Virus record (IMG/VR): IMGVR_UViG_3300010371_000076
Span: 1-36,648 of that record
DNA length: 36,648 nucleotides
Strand: one strand, 5' to 3'
From: a virus
Below are positions 6,057 to 13,486 of the stretch, one piece after another; within the stretch, counting starts at the first letter, position 1, and each line of letters begins with the position of its first letter. Position numbers and translations under genes: made by a program. Below the pieces are notes generated by a model. The model searched no databases and was not told where the DNA came from. It saw nothing but the letters and a program-made list of their open reading frames with translations.

Positions 6057-6127
6057 GGCGCGTTGGCCGAGTGGTTAGGCAGCGGCCTGCAAAGCCGTTC
6101 ACACCCGTTCGAATCGGGTACGCGCCT
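6057..6127 (+). tRNA. tRNA-Cys (anticodon GCA)
   Basis: A complete 71-nt cloverleaf. The 7-bp acceptor is GGCGCGT with ACGCGCC, followed by discriminator T, the Cys identity base. The D arm closes with GCC/GGC. The anticodon stem GCGGC/GCCGT (one G-T pair) surrounds the CTGCAAA loop, and the T arm is ACCCG-TTCGAAT-CGGGT. CCA is not encoded. It is convergent with the integrase, whose stop lies 6 bp away, so the 3' half is a natural candidate for the attachment core. An intact tRNA could be phage-borne or a tRNA reconstituted at a prophage boundary. The plus-strand position fits neither neighbouring operon. Confidence 0.93.
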
Positions 6128-6133
6128 TGGCAT

Positions 6134-7066
6134 CTAGCTTCGATCCCCGGTAAGCGAATCCATCTGTGCGGCAATCTCACGGATCGTCGTGTGCACATAC
6201 AGATCAGAGGTGGTCGCAACCGACGAATGACCCATGAGTTGCTGCAACTTGTCGAGGTCAAGGCCGCGTTGACGCCACCGGGTCGCGAACGTGTGCCGGG
6301 CCGTGTGCGGTTTGCGGTACTCAACGTCGGCTTCGTACAGGCAACGTGTCCACCAGCGCCCGAACGAGGTGTCGCCGATCGGCTTCGACCTGCGAACCCT
6401 GTGCGCCCAACCACCACCGGGTTTGTCGTACCAAAGGTAGGAGTCCGGGTCGAGGCCGTCCAAAAGCAGCAGCTCGGCGCACGCTTTCCAGCATTTCGCG
6501 GTCATATGCACAACCCTGTCCTTCGACCCTTTCGCGCCCTCTTTCACGATCACCAGGCGGTCGTCGAGGTCGAGCCGGCGGGCACGCAAATGGGTGGCCT
6601 CAGACTTCCGCAGACCGACCTCGAACAGCAACGTCATCAGTTGTCCGTCAGGGGACGGGAGCGACGTGAGGGCGGCTTCTTCGGCTTCCGTGAAGATCTC
6701 TATGACGGGCTGCGCCGTTCGTTTGATCGTCGGCAGCATGTCCATCGGGTTCGCGTCAATCCTGCGGGTCAGGCGCGCCCATTTGAAGAACGAGCTGAGG
6801 TGTGCTTTTCGGATCCGCCGGGACTTCGCCGGGAACGTGAGGAGCAGGTCCATGATGTCGCCGTCGGTGAACTCGTCGACCGCCTTCTCCGGGTAGCGGT
6901 TCAGGAGGGCAGCGCAGGTCCTCTCGTAGGCATCGAGTGTGCGGGCCGCCGTCCCTCCGAGTTCCAGCCAGGCCAGCCAGTCGGCGTGTTCCCGCGCTGA
7001 CCTGGCCTCGAGGTGCCTGGTGTCACGCAGCCTGTCGAACCTTACTCCATGCGTGGTGACGTTCAC
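6134..7066 (-). CDS. int: Tyrosine recombinase integrase
   Basis: 310 residues, GTG at 7064-7066 overlapping the TGA of the upstream gene. Residues 22-115 form a SAM-like core-binding domain (helical, ending FFKWARLTRRIDANP). The catalytic domain carries all expected residues: R153 (GLRKSEATHL), a Lys near 179-182 (KGSKDR), H254 and R257 (HTARHTF), H280 (LMGHSS) and nucleophile Y290 (SDLYVHTT). There is no large N-terminal arm-binding domain, so it resembles compact XerC/D-like actinophage integrases. It would catalyse site-specific integration and excision, probably at the adjacent tRNA-Cys. Being last in the long leftward operon ties its expression to the repressor side of the switch, which suggests a lysogeny-linked pattern. 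Confidence 0.95.
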   Translation of the reverse strand: MNVTTHGVRFDRLRDTRHLEARSAREHADWLAWLELGGTAARTLDAYERTCAALLNRYPEKAVDEFTDGDIMDLLLTFPAKSRRIRKAHLSSFFKWARLTRRIDANPMDMLPTIKRTAQPVIEIFTEAEEAALTSLPSPDGQLMTLLFEVGLRKSEATHLRARRLDLDDRLVIVKEGAKGSKDRVVHMTAKCWKACAELLLLDGLDPDSYLWYDKPGGGWAHRVRRSKPIGDTSFGRWWTRCLYEADVEYRKPHTARHTFATRWRQRGLDLDKLQQLMGHSSVATTSDLYVHTTIREIAAQMDSLTGDRS

Positions 7067-7281
7067 TGCCCGTCCTCGCTGTGACGCAATGATTGTGTCT
7101 TCGTATCAGCGAGCACCGCGGCCTCGAAGTCGTTGAGGCACGTCTGCGCTGCATCGCGGTCGTCGGACAGGTGCTCGCAGAACGAGTCGATGAACTCGGC
7201 GCGATGGGCCGCGAGAAGATCTGTGAGCCGTGCGACCTCGGTACGCATGCTCTCTATCACCAGTTCGACCAGTCCGCTCAC
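7063..7281 (-). CDS. Hypothetical helical protein
   Basis: 72 residues from GTG 7279-7281, linked by GTGA overlaps to both neighbours including the integrase. LVELVIESMRTEVARLTDLL and the following segment are amphipathic and probably form a helical hairpin or coiled coil. No catalytic motif is visible. Tight coupling to the integrase makes an accessory recombination role possible, but this is inference only. Confidence 0.6.
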   Translation of the reverse strand: MSGLVELVIESMRTEVARLTDLLAAHRAEFIDSFCEHLSDDRDAAQTCLNDFEAAVLADTKTQSLRHSEDGQ

Positions 7282-7481
7282 GCCGCCCGCCTCCCAGCCT
7301 GTCCGCTCCACCAGCACGCATGGCAGCCGTCGCCGCCGCACTTCTCGCACGCGCCGGCCTCGTCGTCGGGGAGGCGGACGAGGTGGCCGTAGGCACGGTT
7401 GAGCTCGGTGGCGAGGAGGCGTTTGACGGCGAGGTCTACGCGGTCGGGAAGCCCGGTTTGCTGTTGCAGATCGCGTGTCAC
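7278..7481 (-). CDS. DnaJ-type zinc-knuckle small protein
   Basis: 67 residues starting at GTG 7479-7481, overlapping the preceding TGA. CEKCGGDGCHACWWSG is a close copy of the CxxCxGxGxxxxC-type zinc motif of DnaJ-like cysteine-rich domains, preceded by a charged helical region. It is a likely zinc-binding adaptor of unknown partner. Confidence 0.7.
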   Translation of the reverse strand: MTRDLQQQTGLPDRVDLAVKRLLATELNRAYGHLVRLPDDEAGACEKCGGDGCHACWWSGQAGRRAA

Positions 7482-8197
7482 AAAGTCGCCTCGTCGCGCG
7501 GGTGAGCGCAGCCGTACTGCTCGCAGCCGACGAGCGGCGTCATCGCCCCGTGTTCGAGATAGACGAGCCTCTCATCGGTCACGTAGTGGTGCGCGAGGAC
7601 GACGGCGAAGCCGAAGCTGTTGCCAGAGTGCCGGTCGTAGGCGAGGTCGGGAACGGTACGCCGCTGCTCGTCGTAGTCGAGCTTCTGGAACCGGGTGATT
7701 GCCTCGGCTGGATCGTCCTGCTCACGCGCCCAGGAAGCGAGCCTCACGGCGTCCGTGCAGGCGCTCATCTCGTACGGCTCGTAGTCCTGCCGGAAGCGGT
7801 CATTGTGCGCGCGGAACCAGTCGATCCGTTGCTTGAACACATCCGGGAGCGCGTCGTAGGCCGCGTCGCGCTGCTCGCGCTCGTCCTCGAACTCCTCGTC
7901 GTGCTTGCGAGCCTGCCCTTCGACGTGCCGGCGGTGATCTTCCTCCTGGTCGGCCTTCGTCTTGTAGAAGACGGGCCTCCCGTTCAGGTCGATCCCGTGG
8001 ATCATCGACCCCCGGTGCGTGTAGAGCGTGACCGTGTCGCCAGGTCTCGGCACGACTCCGTAGCTCCGCTGCAAGCCGAATCCCACTTCCCCTGCGAGGC
8101 AGTCGAAGTAGTCGTCGCGCTCCTCGACCTTCGTCAGCGTGAGCATCTCGCCGTGATCGAAGGCGCGCTCTAGATGTTGGTCAGCGGTGAGTGTCAC
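7478..8197 (-). CDS. Conserved phage protein of unknown function
   Basis: 239 residues from GTG 8195-8197 with AAGGAG 6 bases upstream, a good ribosome site. The N-terminal 75 residues look beta-rich (GDTVTLYTHRGSMIHGIDLNG). Residues 80-125 are highly charged and helical (DQEEDHRRHVEG, DEEFEDEREQRDAAY). The C-terminal part has RHSGNSFGFAVVLAHHYV and EHGAMTPLVGC, which I recognise as recurring in proteins of actinobacteriophage early regions, always without assigned function. It starts the three-gene group that ends with the integrase. Confidence 0.7.
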   Translation of the reverse strand: MTLTADQHLERAFDHGEMLTLTKVEERDDYFDCLAGEVGFGLQRSYGVVPRPGDTVTLYTHRGSMIHGIDLNGRPVFYKTKADQEEDHRRHVEGQARKHDEEFEDEREQRDAAYDALPDVFKQRIDWFRAHNDRFRQDYEPYEMSACTDAVRLASWAREQDDPAEAITRFQKLDYDEQRRTVPDLAYDRHSGNSFGFAVVLAHHYVTDERLVYLEHGAMTPLVGCEQYGCAHPRDEATL

Positions 8198-8251
8198 AAG
8201 CTGCTCCTTTCGGGTCGTTCGGGACGGCTGCGAACAGCAATTCGCGTCCCA

Positions 8252-8410
8252 TCACCGAACGCCCCTCAACGACCCCAGCAGGTCGAGATCCCGCTCATAC
8301 GGCCGCTCAGCCCAAGCCTGCCGCTCGAAACCCCGGGCGACCACGTACCCGGCCGTGCAGGAGACGCAGCCGAACAGCCAGAACGCCACGGCGATGTAGA
8401 CGTACATCAT
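8252..8410 (-). CDS. Small single-span membrane protein
   Basis: 52 residues from ATG 8408-8410, overlapping the TGA of the upstream small gene (ATGA). Residues 3-25 (YVYIAVAFWLFGCVSCTAGYVV) form one transmembrane helix followed by a basic/charged cytoplasmic-type tail. The function is unknown. Confidence 0.6.
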   Translation of the reverse strand: MMYVYIAVAFWLFGCVSCTAGYVVARGFERQAWAERPYERDLDLLGSLRGVR

Positions 8411-8523
8411 CGCTGCACCCGGCCGTTCCGTGCGCGCTCCCACAGCTCAAGCTCGCGACGGACGATGACCACGGCGGCGCACAGGCAGACCGGCGCGACG
8501 GCGACCAGCAGCAAGGTCAGCAC
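8407..8523 (-). CDS. Micro membrane protein
   Basis: 38 residues from GTG 8521-8523, overlapping the preceding TGA (GTGCTGA). LTLLLVAVAPVCLCAAVVIV spans a membrane once and is followed by RRELELWERARNGRVQR. It is too short for routine gene calling, but coupling on both sides and a clean topology support it. The function is unknown. Confidence 0.5.
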   Translation of the reverse strand: MLTLLLVAVAPVCLCAAVVIVRRELELWERARNGRVQR

Positions 8524-8738
8524 GCCCGCTCACCCCGCCACCCGCAAGCCGCGCACCTGACCGCGACACTTCCGACCGCACCGACGATGCTGCCGCCGCA
8601 ACGCGGGCACGCCTCGAGCGCCGCTGTGATCGCCCGGGCCTCGTTGACCGCGCGGGCGGTGTCGCGGAGATGGTCGGCGAGGGTGGGGACGCGGACCGAG
8701 AACTGATCACGCAGCCCGGTGCGCTCGCCGACGTTCAC
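8517..8738 (-). CDS. Zinc-ribbon protein
   Basis: 73 residues from GTG 8736-8738 (GTGA overlap). An N-terminal helix (TLADHLRDTARAVNEARAI) is followed by ACPRCGGS and RCAACGWRG, a classical two-knuckle zinc ribbon. It may bind nucleic acid or protein. The specific function is unknown. Confidence 0.7.
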   Translation of the reverse strand: MNVGERTGLRDQFSVRVPTLADHLRDTARAVNEARAITAALEACPRCGGSIVGAVGSVAVRCAACGWRGERAC

Positions 8739-8959
8739 GATGCCTCCGCGAATCCGACCGGAATATGCAGGTAGCGTCGGCGGCACTGCTCGCACGTCAC
8801 CGGCTCCTCGCCGTCCAGTTCCCGCACCCAGCCTTCGCCGGGAATCGTGCGCATGTTCGCGCCACAAGCGAGACGCCACGCGCCTGGCTTGCCGGGGATA
8901 GGCAGTTGCAGATGCGCCGTCCTGGCGCGGGCGTAGAACAGCGATTCGCGTTCACTCAT
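8735..8959 (-). CDS. Small Cys-pair protein
   Basis: 74 residues. LACGANM and VTCEQCRRRYLH supply three Cys plus His, enough for one zinc site, and TAHLQLPIPGKPGAWRLACG at residues 14-33 recalls short phage zinc proteins. Its TGA overlaps the next GTG, and its start at 8957-8959 overlaps the end of the upstream gene. The function is unknown. Confidence 0.65.
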   Translation of the reverse strand: MSERESLFYARARTAHLQLPIPGKPGAWRLACGANMRTIPGEGWVRELDGEEPVTCEQCRRRYLHIPVGFAEAS

Positions 8960-9167
8960 CAGGATCCCCGAACGGAATCTCGTCCGCGTCGTGGTAGATC
9001 GGCTTCGCGATCAGCGTGAACTCGACCGTGCTGACGTCCTTCGCGGGATGCTCCAAGCGCAGGCGCGTTACATGCCGCAGTTCCATCCGCTCAGGTCCAT
9101 CGTGGAACTCGATGCGCGTAGGGCTCCCGTAGCGGTCGCGCCAGATGTGAACCTCGGGGAGCCTCAC
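8952..9167 (-). CDS. Hypothetical beta-rich protein
   Basis: 71 residues from GTG 9165-9167, coupled to the Sak4-like gene by GTGA. Alternating hydrophobic residues (VHIWRDRYGSPTRIEFHDG, TVEFTLIAKPIYH) suggest a small beta sheet, and the tail is acidic (DADEIPFGDPDE). No motif is recognised. Its position after the recombinase may mean an accessory or single-strand-binding role, but nothing in the sequence proves it. Confidence 0.55.
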   Translation of the reverse strand: MRLPEVHIWRDRYGSPTRIEFHDGPERMELRHVTRLRLEHPAKDVSTVEFTLIAKPIYHDADEIPFGDPDE

Positions 9168-10132
9168 GACGGCCGCTCGATCTCGTCAGCCGAACTCGCA
9201 GCCAGCCGCTCCACCAGCGCCACCCAAACCCGGCCACGATCCGCATCCGACAACGCCCCCGCAGATTCAGCGTCAGGGAACAGCTCCCGGCCGACCTCAC
9301 CAACCAGGGCAGGATCGATCCCGGACTCGCGCACACGGGCCGACAACTCAGGGCCGGTCAGGGAGAGCACGGCGCTCGCTGCATGGGCGACCGGCGCGTC
9401 GGCAGTCGAACCGGCGGCCCATGCAGCCAACGCCGAACCCGTCTCCTCGCTCAACGGCACACCCGAAGGCACCATCGAATCGAACGGCTTCCGCATCTGC
9501 GACACAGCCAGATCCGGCATACCTTTCGAGTGCGGCGGCAAAGTCAGCGTGAAGATCGTCTCGAACGTGATCCGCTCACCCGCGATCGGCTGCCAGCCCA
9601 AATCGATCGGGTCGGCGCCCTTGACGATCTTGATCTTCTCCTTCGCCCGGAAGCACAGCACCAGGTGGCAGTCCGCTTCGAGCATCGTGTAGATGAACTC
9701 GTTCTCAGCCGCTTTCGGCTTGATCCAGGCCGTCCAGTTCATCCGGTCGCGCTTCTTGTAGTCGTCGCCTGCCATCCGGTCGAGCTCGTCGCTGTGGTAC
9801 TCGAGCAGGCCGCCGGGGCCGTCGTGCATGTGCGACATCGAGTCGATGATCACGACGGCGGGGCGCGGGTTGAGCGCGAGCACCGCGCGCAGCGCCTCCG
9901 TGTACCGCTCGGGCCGGTAGGGCCGCGTGATGTCGGTGGCGATGTAGTCGAACTCGTCGGCGTACTGGTGGCCCTTCGCGCCTTCGGCGTTGATCATCGC
10001 GACGGTGCCGCCTTGCGCGAGGCCGCGTGCGATCCGGTGGGCGCTATAGGTCTTGCCGGATTTCGTCGGGCCTGCGATGCCGACGACGAGCGGTGTGTGC
10101 TCGCGCTTGGCGGGACGGAATGTGAAGGTCAT
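9164..10132 (-). CDS. Sak4-like RecA-fold ATPase (recombination mediator/annealase)
   Basis: 322 residues, ATG 10130-10132. Walker A GPTKSGKT (21-28) and Walker B AVVIIDSMSH (92-101) define a single RecA-like ATPase core, followed by KPKAAENEFIYTML and VLCFRAKEK. This is the arrangement of phage Sak4/AAA_24-type proteins that promote single-strand annealing. The C-terminal roughly 90 residues (from about 230) are Ala/Glu-rich, perhaps an interaction tail. The adjacent exonuclease-like gene makes the usual exonuclease-annealase pair for phage homologous recombination and replication-end processing. Family-level confidence is high; activity is inferred. Confidence 0.85.
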   Translation of the reverse strand: MTFTFRPAKREHTPLVVGIAGPTKSGKTYSAHRIARGLAQGGTVAMINAEGAKGHQYADEFDYIATDITRPYRPERYTEALRAVLALNPRPAVVIIDSMSHMHDGPGGLLEYHSDELDRMAGDDYKKRDRMNWTAWIKPKAAENEFIYTMLEADCHLVLCFRAKEKIKIVKGADPIDLGWQPIAGERITFETIFTLTLPPHSKGMPDLAVSQMRKPFDSMVPSGVPLSEETGSALAAWAAGSTADAPVAHAASAVLSLTGPELSARVRESGIDPALVGEVGRELFPDAESAGALSDADRGRVWVALVERLAASSADEIERPS

Positions 10133-11007
10133 GCGTCCCCCTCTCGTAGTTCCTTCTCAAGCCAACGCGACTCTTCCCAGCCAGGAAGCTCTGCGTAGGC
10201 GACGCGCGCCGGATAGGCCGGCCACACGCCGTTTCGCAAACACTGAGCCCAGACCCGGAGCGCGTACGCGACCTTCTTCTCCGCCAACGCCATCATCTCC
10301 GGGCCAGGAGAGACAACCGAAACCGCGAACGGCTCGGATGTCTCCGCGATCACGAACCGGAACTCGGGCCGGACCCCGGTGATCTTCTCGATGCCGCGCG
10401 TGTAGAAGCACGCCTGGATATCGGCGCCGATCGACAGCATCGTCGTGCGCGTCCAGCCTTCCGGGTTCGCGCTCCGGGCCGTCGTCTTAAGATCGTCGAT
10501 CGCGGTGAAGTCGTCGTGCAGCCAGTCGACGAGCGCGCGGCACATGACACCGTAATCGTCCTCCCATGAGATCGGCTGCTCGGGCTTCCCGTCCACGAAC
10601 AGCGGCGGCGCACACTCGATCCCGGCGAGCTGCTCACGAACCGACTCGCACATCGCCTGCACGTCTGCCCACTGAGCGGCGAGCAACGGGATCCGGTTTT
10701 GCTCGCGCGCGTCGTCTCGGAGCAGCTTCGCTTCCTTCGTCCGCCAGTCGGCCGCGTCGACGACCTGGACGGCTTCGCGGCCTTCGAGCAGGAGCGCATG
10801 GGCGGCGGTGCCGACGTCGAACCGCTGCTCGTCTTGGCGGACGTGTTGCGGGTTGAGCTTCGGATGCGCCGCTCTGGCGTGTGCGGGGGATTGGGTGCAG
10901 AGGATGTGCGCGACTGATGCGCTGAGGGTCGGTGTGTCGCCGAGGTCGTCCGCGTGGTATTGGGCGGCGGTGAGAGAACGAAGCTCGGTTCCGGTGCCGC
11001 GCGTCAC
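10129..11007 (-). CDS. PD-(D/E)XK exonuclease VIII-like protein
   Basis: 292 residues from GTG 11005-11007, coupled by GTGA and ATGA overlaps. FDVGTAAHALLLEG (63-76) matches the substrate-entry region of RecE/YqaJ-like nucleases. D161 (ALVDWL), IDDLKTTARS (170-179, the D-x-K catalytic pair) and Q198 (ADIQAC) form the expected core. The family degrades duplex DNA 5' to 3' and hands single strands to an annealase, here the Sak4-like protein encoded next. Confidence 0.83.
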   Translation of the reverse strand: MTRGTGTELRSLTAAQYHADDLGDTPTLSASVAHILCTQSPAHARAAHPKLNPQHVRQDEQRFDVGTAAHALLLEGREAVQVVDAADWRTKEAKLLRDDAREQNRIPLLAAQWADVQAMCESVREQLAGIECAPPLFVDGKPEQPISWEDDYGVMCRALVDWLHDDFTAIDDLKTTARSANPEGWTRTTMLSIGADIQACFYTRGIEKITGVRPEFRFVIAETSEPFAVSVVSPGPEMMALAEKKVAYALRVWAQCLRNGVWPAYPARVAYAELPGWEESRWLEKELREGDA

Positions 11008-11711
11008 GCCGCCGCTCCTGATTCGCGTTCCGCCCTCTGTCTCGCAATCTCGTCCACAATTGCGGGAGTGCATGACCCGCAATCAGGGCAGGTTGATCCG
11101 TCCGCGTAGGGGTGCGTGCAGTCGCGGCCGACACACTTCCCGGCGAGCGGCTTGTAGAAGATGAACCAGCGCGTACCGAGACCCTTCGATCCACGCGGAG
11201 CGTTCCGGCTCCCGACGACCGGCGCGGCGGGGAAGTGCGGCTCGACGCGGTCGAGCGGCCCCGCCCACTTGAAGACGAGGGTTCCGCCGGGAGCGAGGAC
11301 GCGCCAGCACTCGAAGAAGCCAAGGCGTAGCTCCTTCTGCTCGGTGTCGGGGTGCAGGGCGCCGTACTTGAGGCCGTTGATGCCCTCGGGTGGTTGCTTC
11401 TCGCGAACGATGTGCGGCGGGTCGAACACGACCATCTGAAACGACTCGTCCTCGAACGGCATGTTCGCGAAGCTCCCGAACACGTCCGGCTCACATGACC
11501 AGTTCGGATTCCACTCTGGCCGTCCTGATACCTCGCCTACCGACCCCTTGGGGGACTTGCGCTTGTCCATGTAGACGGCGAGCGGGTGTTCCTTGTCCCA
11601 CCACCACATGCGACCGCCGCAGCAGGCGTCGAGAATCTGAGGGGCGGCATCGAACCGTTCAGCGCCGATGAGGCGAAGGAACGGCAATAGCGATTCCCGA
11701 ACCGCGCTCAC
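11004..11711 (-). CDS. SAM-dependent methyltransferase-like protein with Cys-rich tail
   Basis: 235 residues from GTG 11709-11711 (GTGA overlap). ILDACCGGRMWW (26-37) is a modified SAM-binding motif I, MVVFDPPH (93-100) is the catalytic motif IV of amino-methyltransferases, and WRVLAPGGTLVFKW is the next strand-turn. The C-terminal CVGRDCTHPYADGSTCPDCGSC, about residues 193-214, adds at least five Cys and a His, probably a zinc module. It is shorter than stand-alone restriction-type methylases. The target may be DNA, but RNA or another substrate cannot be excluded. It is the gene just before the recombination pair. Confidence 0.75.
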   Translation of the reverse strand: MSAVRESLLPFLRLIGAERFDAAPQILDACCGGRMWWWDKEHPLAVYMDKRKSPKGSVGEVSGRPEWNPNWSCEPDVFGSFANMPFEDESFQMVVFDPPHIVREKQPPEGINGLKYGALHPDTEQKELRLGFFECWRVLAPGGTLVFKWAGPLDRVEPHFPAAPVVGSRNAPRGSKGLGTRWFIFYKPLAGKCVGRDCTHPYADGSTCPDCGSCTPAIVDEIARQRAERESGAAA

Positions 11712-11977
11712 GCCACAACCTCAAGCGGAACCGCAACCTGCCCAGCCGTCACGAACCCCGACCGCACAACCGCACACGCGATCGCCGTCCAGTACGCGTC
11801 ATCCCGACCGGCCGCCCACGCCTCGTTCAAGGCGGCCTCACGGGCACGCTGCGCCACCCGGAAGTCGTAGTCGGCCTGCGCCGGAATGTCGGTGAGCCGG
11901 TAGCGGATATCCCAGAAGATCCAGGCGAACATGCCGACGGTCAGGGCGGCGAGAGCGAAGAAGGCAAGCCAGTTCAT
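11708..11977 (-). CDS. Small membrane-anchored protein
   Basis: 89 residues from ATG 11975-11977 (ATGA overlap). Residues 3-22 (WLAFFALAALTVGMFAWIFW) form a transmembrane helix. The remainder is soluble with a helical, Ala-rich region (DFRVAQRAREAALNEAW). The function is unknown; it could localise a partner to the membrane. Confidence 0.65.
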   Translation of the reverse strand: MNWLAFFALAALTVGMFAWIFWDIRYRLTDIPAQADYDFRVAQRAREAALNEAWAAGRDDAYWTAIACAVVRSGFVTAGQVAVPLEVVA

Positions 11978-12513
11978 CGCGTCCCCGCCGAACGAAGCTT
12001 CTCGACCGCCGTGACCGTCCAACCCTCAGGCACCGTCACGGCGCGACGAGCACCCCGCCGAGTCCACGCACGAGCCCATGCCGCGCCGACCTTCGCGGCA
12101 TCGTCACGGCAGATACGGACACGCCACAGAAACCCGCGCGCTGTAGCCGACCGGCCAGCGCCGTCCTGTTTCACAGGTGCGAAGGTCGGAACGGACGCCT
12201 GACTACCAGGCAGACCCCAACCCGCACGCCACGACCACGTCCCTGCCTCGTCGAGGCCGTACAGGGCAGCCAGCCGGTAGCCGGACGGAACGATGTCTCC
12301 GGCGCCTTCGTGCTCGTACTCGACTGTCACCGAATGGGTGGTTTGCGGTGCGCTGTCGGTTCGGACCTCCGACCACTTCGCACTGCCAGGGATCGCGTGC
12401 AGGAACCGCTCGATCCCGTCACGCTCCTGGCTGGTGAGCACCGGGCCGCCGTCGGTGCGGGCGGCTTGCGGGGGCCCGAAGGCCCCCGCAGTCCGTGACG
12501 TACGGTCGGTCAT
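11974..12513 (-). CDS. Hypothetical protein
   Basis: 179 residues from ATG 12511-12513, overlapping the TAA of the secreted-protein gene (TAATG). The N-terminal 30 residues are Thr/Arg/Gly-rich. LTSQERDGIERFLHAI and EVRTDSAPQTTHSVTVEYE follow, then a segment rich in Trp and Arg. No known domain is recognised. The upstream longer open frame overlaps the secreted protein and is not used. Confidence 0.6.
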   Translation of the reverse strand: MTDRTSRTAGAFGPPQAARTDGGPVLTSQERDGIERFLHAIPGSAKWSEVRTDSAPQTTHSVTVEYEHEGAGDIVPSGYRLAALYGLDEAGTWSWRAGWGLPGSQASVPTFAPVKQDGAGRSATARGFLWRVRICRDDAAKVGAAWARAWTRRGARRAVTVPEGWTVTAVEKLRSAGTR

Positions 12514-13262
12514 TAGCCGACCACGACCGGGTAGTCGCCCAGCACAGCAGCCGACGGCGACAGAACGTCGCCGTCGTTGTCGGTGTACGAGCCTGCCGCC
12601 GGGGCGTTCAGGAACCCACCAGCGAGCGGGGTCAAGCAGGACAGCAGCGGAGTGCCGCCGGCCGTGAAGCCGACCGCCGAGGGCGCCCAATACCCGCCGT
12701 TCATCAGCGTCGCAGCGATGTCCATGTTGTCGGCGAAGAACGTGGCGCCGCCGACCGAGTAGCAGAGCTGCGTCCCCGACGCTGGCGCCTGGAACGTGAC
12801 CGGGACTACCGGCTCAGGGATCGTGATGTACAGCGTGTCGTGCGCGTTCCCGACGCCTGCCACCTTGACGGTGCGCTCGATCGGGTACGTGCCCGGGGCC
12901 AACGCTGCGTCGAGGGTGAACGTGTAGCCGTCGCACTTCGCCGAGTGGGCGTAGTCGGTATACGAGATCGTCACCTGATTCTTCGACGAGGACGAAACCG
13001 TGCCGTCTCCCGACGACACGAACGACGCGACGTTCTTCAGCCCGGAGAACTTCACCGTGGCGTTCGCGCCCTCGGCACCCGACTGGAACGTGCAGACCGT
13101 CACCGACACGGTGTCGCCGGGAGCGGAGACGGCCGGGAAACCATCCCAGTCGTTGCCCTGCTCGATCGTGACACCGCCTGATGCTGAAGCGGCCGCGGCC
13201 AACGTCAGCGCGAGAAATGCGGTAGCAGCAGCCGCCGCTACCTTGTGTGTCCTGGGCCTCAT
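12513..13262 (-). CDS. Secreted protein with signal peptide, early operon
   Basis: 249 residues, ATG 13260-13262 with AAGGAGGG ending 7 bases upstream, the best ribosome site of this operon. MRPRTHKVAAAAATAFLALT, with AAAASASGG following, is a clear Sec signal peptide (cleavage after about residue 28). The mature part is rich in Ser, Thr, Gly, Val and Ala with strand-like alternation, including GDTVSVTVCTFQSG and NQVTISYTDYAHS, and has five Cys that could form disulfides. It is beta-sandwich-like, but no family is recognised. It lies just downstream of the repressor-like gene, where genes expressed in lysogens (superinfection exclusion or host surface change) often sit. That role is inferred. 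Confidence 0.75.
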   Translation of the reverse strand: MRPRTHKVAAAAATAFLALTLAAAASASGGVTIEQGNDWDGFPAVSAPGDTVSVTVCTFQSGAEGANATVKFSGLKNVASFVSSGDGTVSSSSKNQVTISYTDYAHSAKCDGYTFTLDAALAPGTYPIERTVKVAGVGNAHDTLYITIPEPVVPVTFQAPASGTQLCYSVGGATFFADNMDIAATLMNGGYWAPSAVGFTAGGTPLLSCLTPLAGGFLNAPAAGSYTDNDGDVLSPSAAVLGDYPVVVG

Positions 13263-13427
13263 TTAGAGTCCCTCCTTGTTGGTAGAGCGGGCGGGGCTTT
13301 CTGTCTGGCGATAGCGAAGCTCCGCCCGCTTGTTTGCTTTCACAGAAACTTGGGTGCGCCACCATCCGGGCGTGCTCAGCCATCCGGCGAGCGCCACACC
13401 GAGCGCGATGTAGAGCAGAGGAGTCAC
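13263..13427 (-). CDS. Small membrane protein upstream of the secreted protein
   Basis: 54 residues from GTG 13425-13427 (GTGA overlap). Residues 3-17 plus (LLYIALGVALAGWL) form one membrane helix, followed by a basic tail (KANKRAELRYR). Its TAA abuts the next ATG (TAAATG), and its last codons contain the Shine-Dalgarno of the secreted-protein gene, so translation of the two is coupled. The function is unknown. Confidence 0.6.
   Translation of the reverse strand: MTPLLYIALGVALAGWLSTPGWWRTQVSVKANKRAELRYRQTESPARSTNKEGL
13287..13329. repeat. Long imperfect inverted repeat inside small gene
   Basis: 13-base arms (13287-13299 and 13317-13329) match at 12 positions around a 17-base loop. On the plus strand the mismatch is a G-U pair and the sequence continues TTGTTTGCTTT, so it looks like a terminator for rightward transcription. 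On the minus strand it would be a hairpin within the coding region, just before the strong ribosome site of the secreted-protein gene. Confidence 0.5.
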
Positions 13428-13486
13428 GCGTTGACCTTCTGGCGGTCGCGGATCTCTGTCAGAGCGTCAATCAGCACGTCAAGCAT
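13424..13486 (-). CDS. Possible 20-residue leader/coupling peptide
   Basis: A 20-codon frame starting at ATG 13484-13486 inside the end of the repressor gene and ending in a TGA that overlaps the GTG at 13427. It is predicted helical (MLDVLIDALTEIRDRQKV). It may only relay ribosomes between the two genes. Support comes from the overlap chain alone. Confidence 0.3.
   Translation of the reverse strand: MLDVLIDALTEIRDRQKVNA

Noticed and set aside
5138-6133. A 331-codon minus-strand open frame
   Set aside because: It runs antisense to the tRNA-Cys and the 5180-5518 genes and shifts out of the convincing lysozyme frame; its composition is low-complexity.
11974-12690. Extended start at 12690 for the 179-residue protein
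   Set aside because: The extra 59 residues lie over the secreted-protein gene and are Arg-rich; ATG 12513 overlaps the upstream stop as in the rest of the operon.
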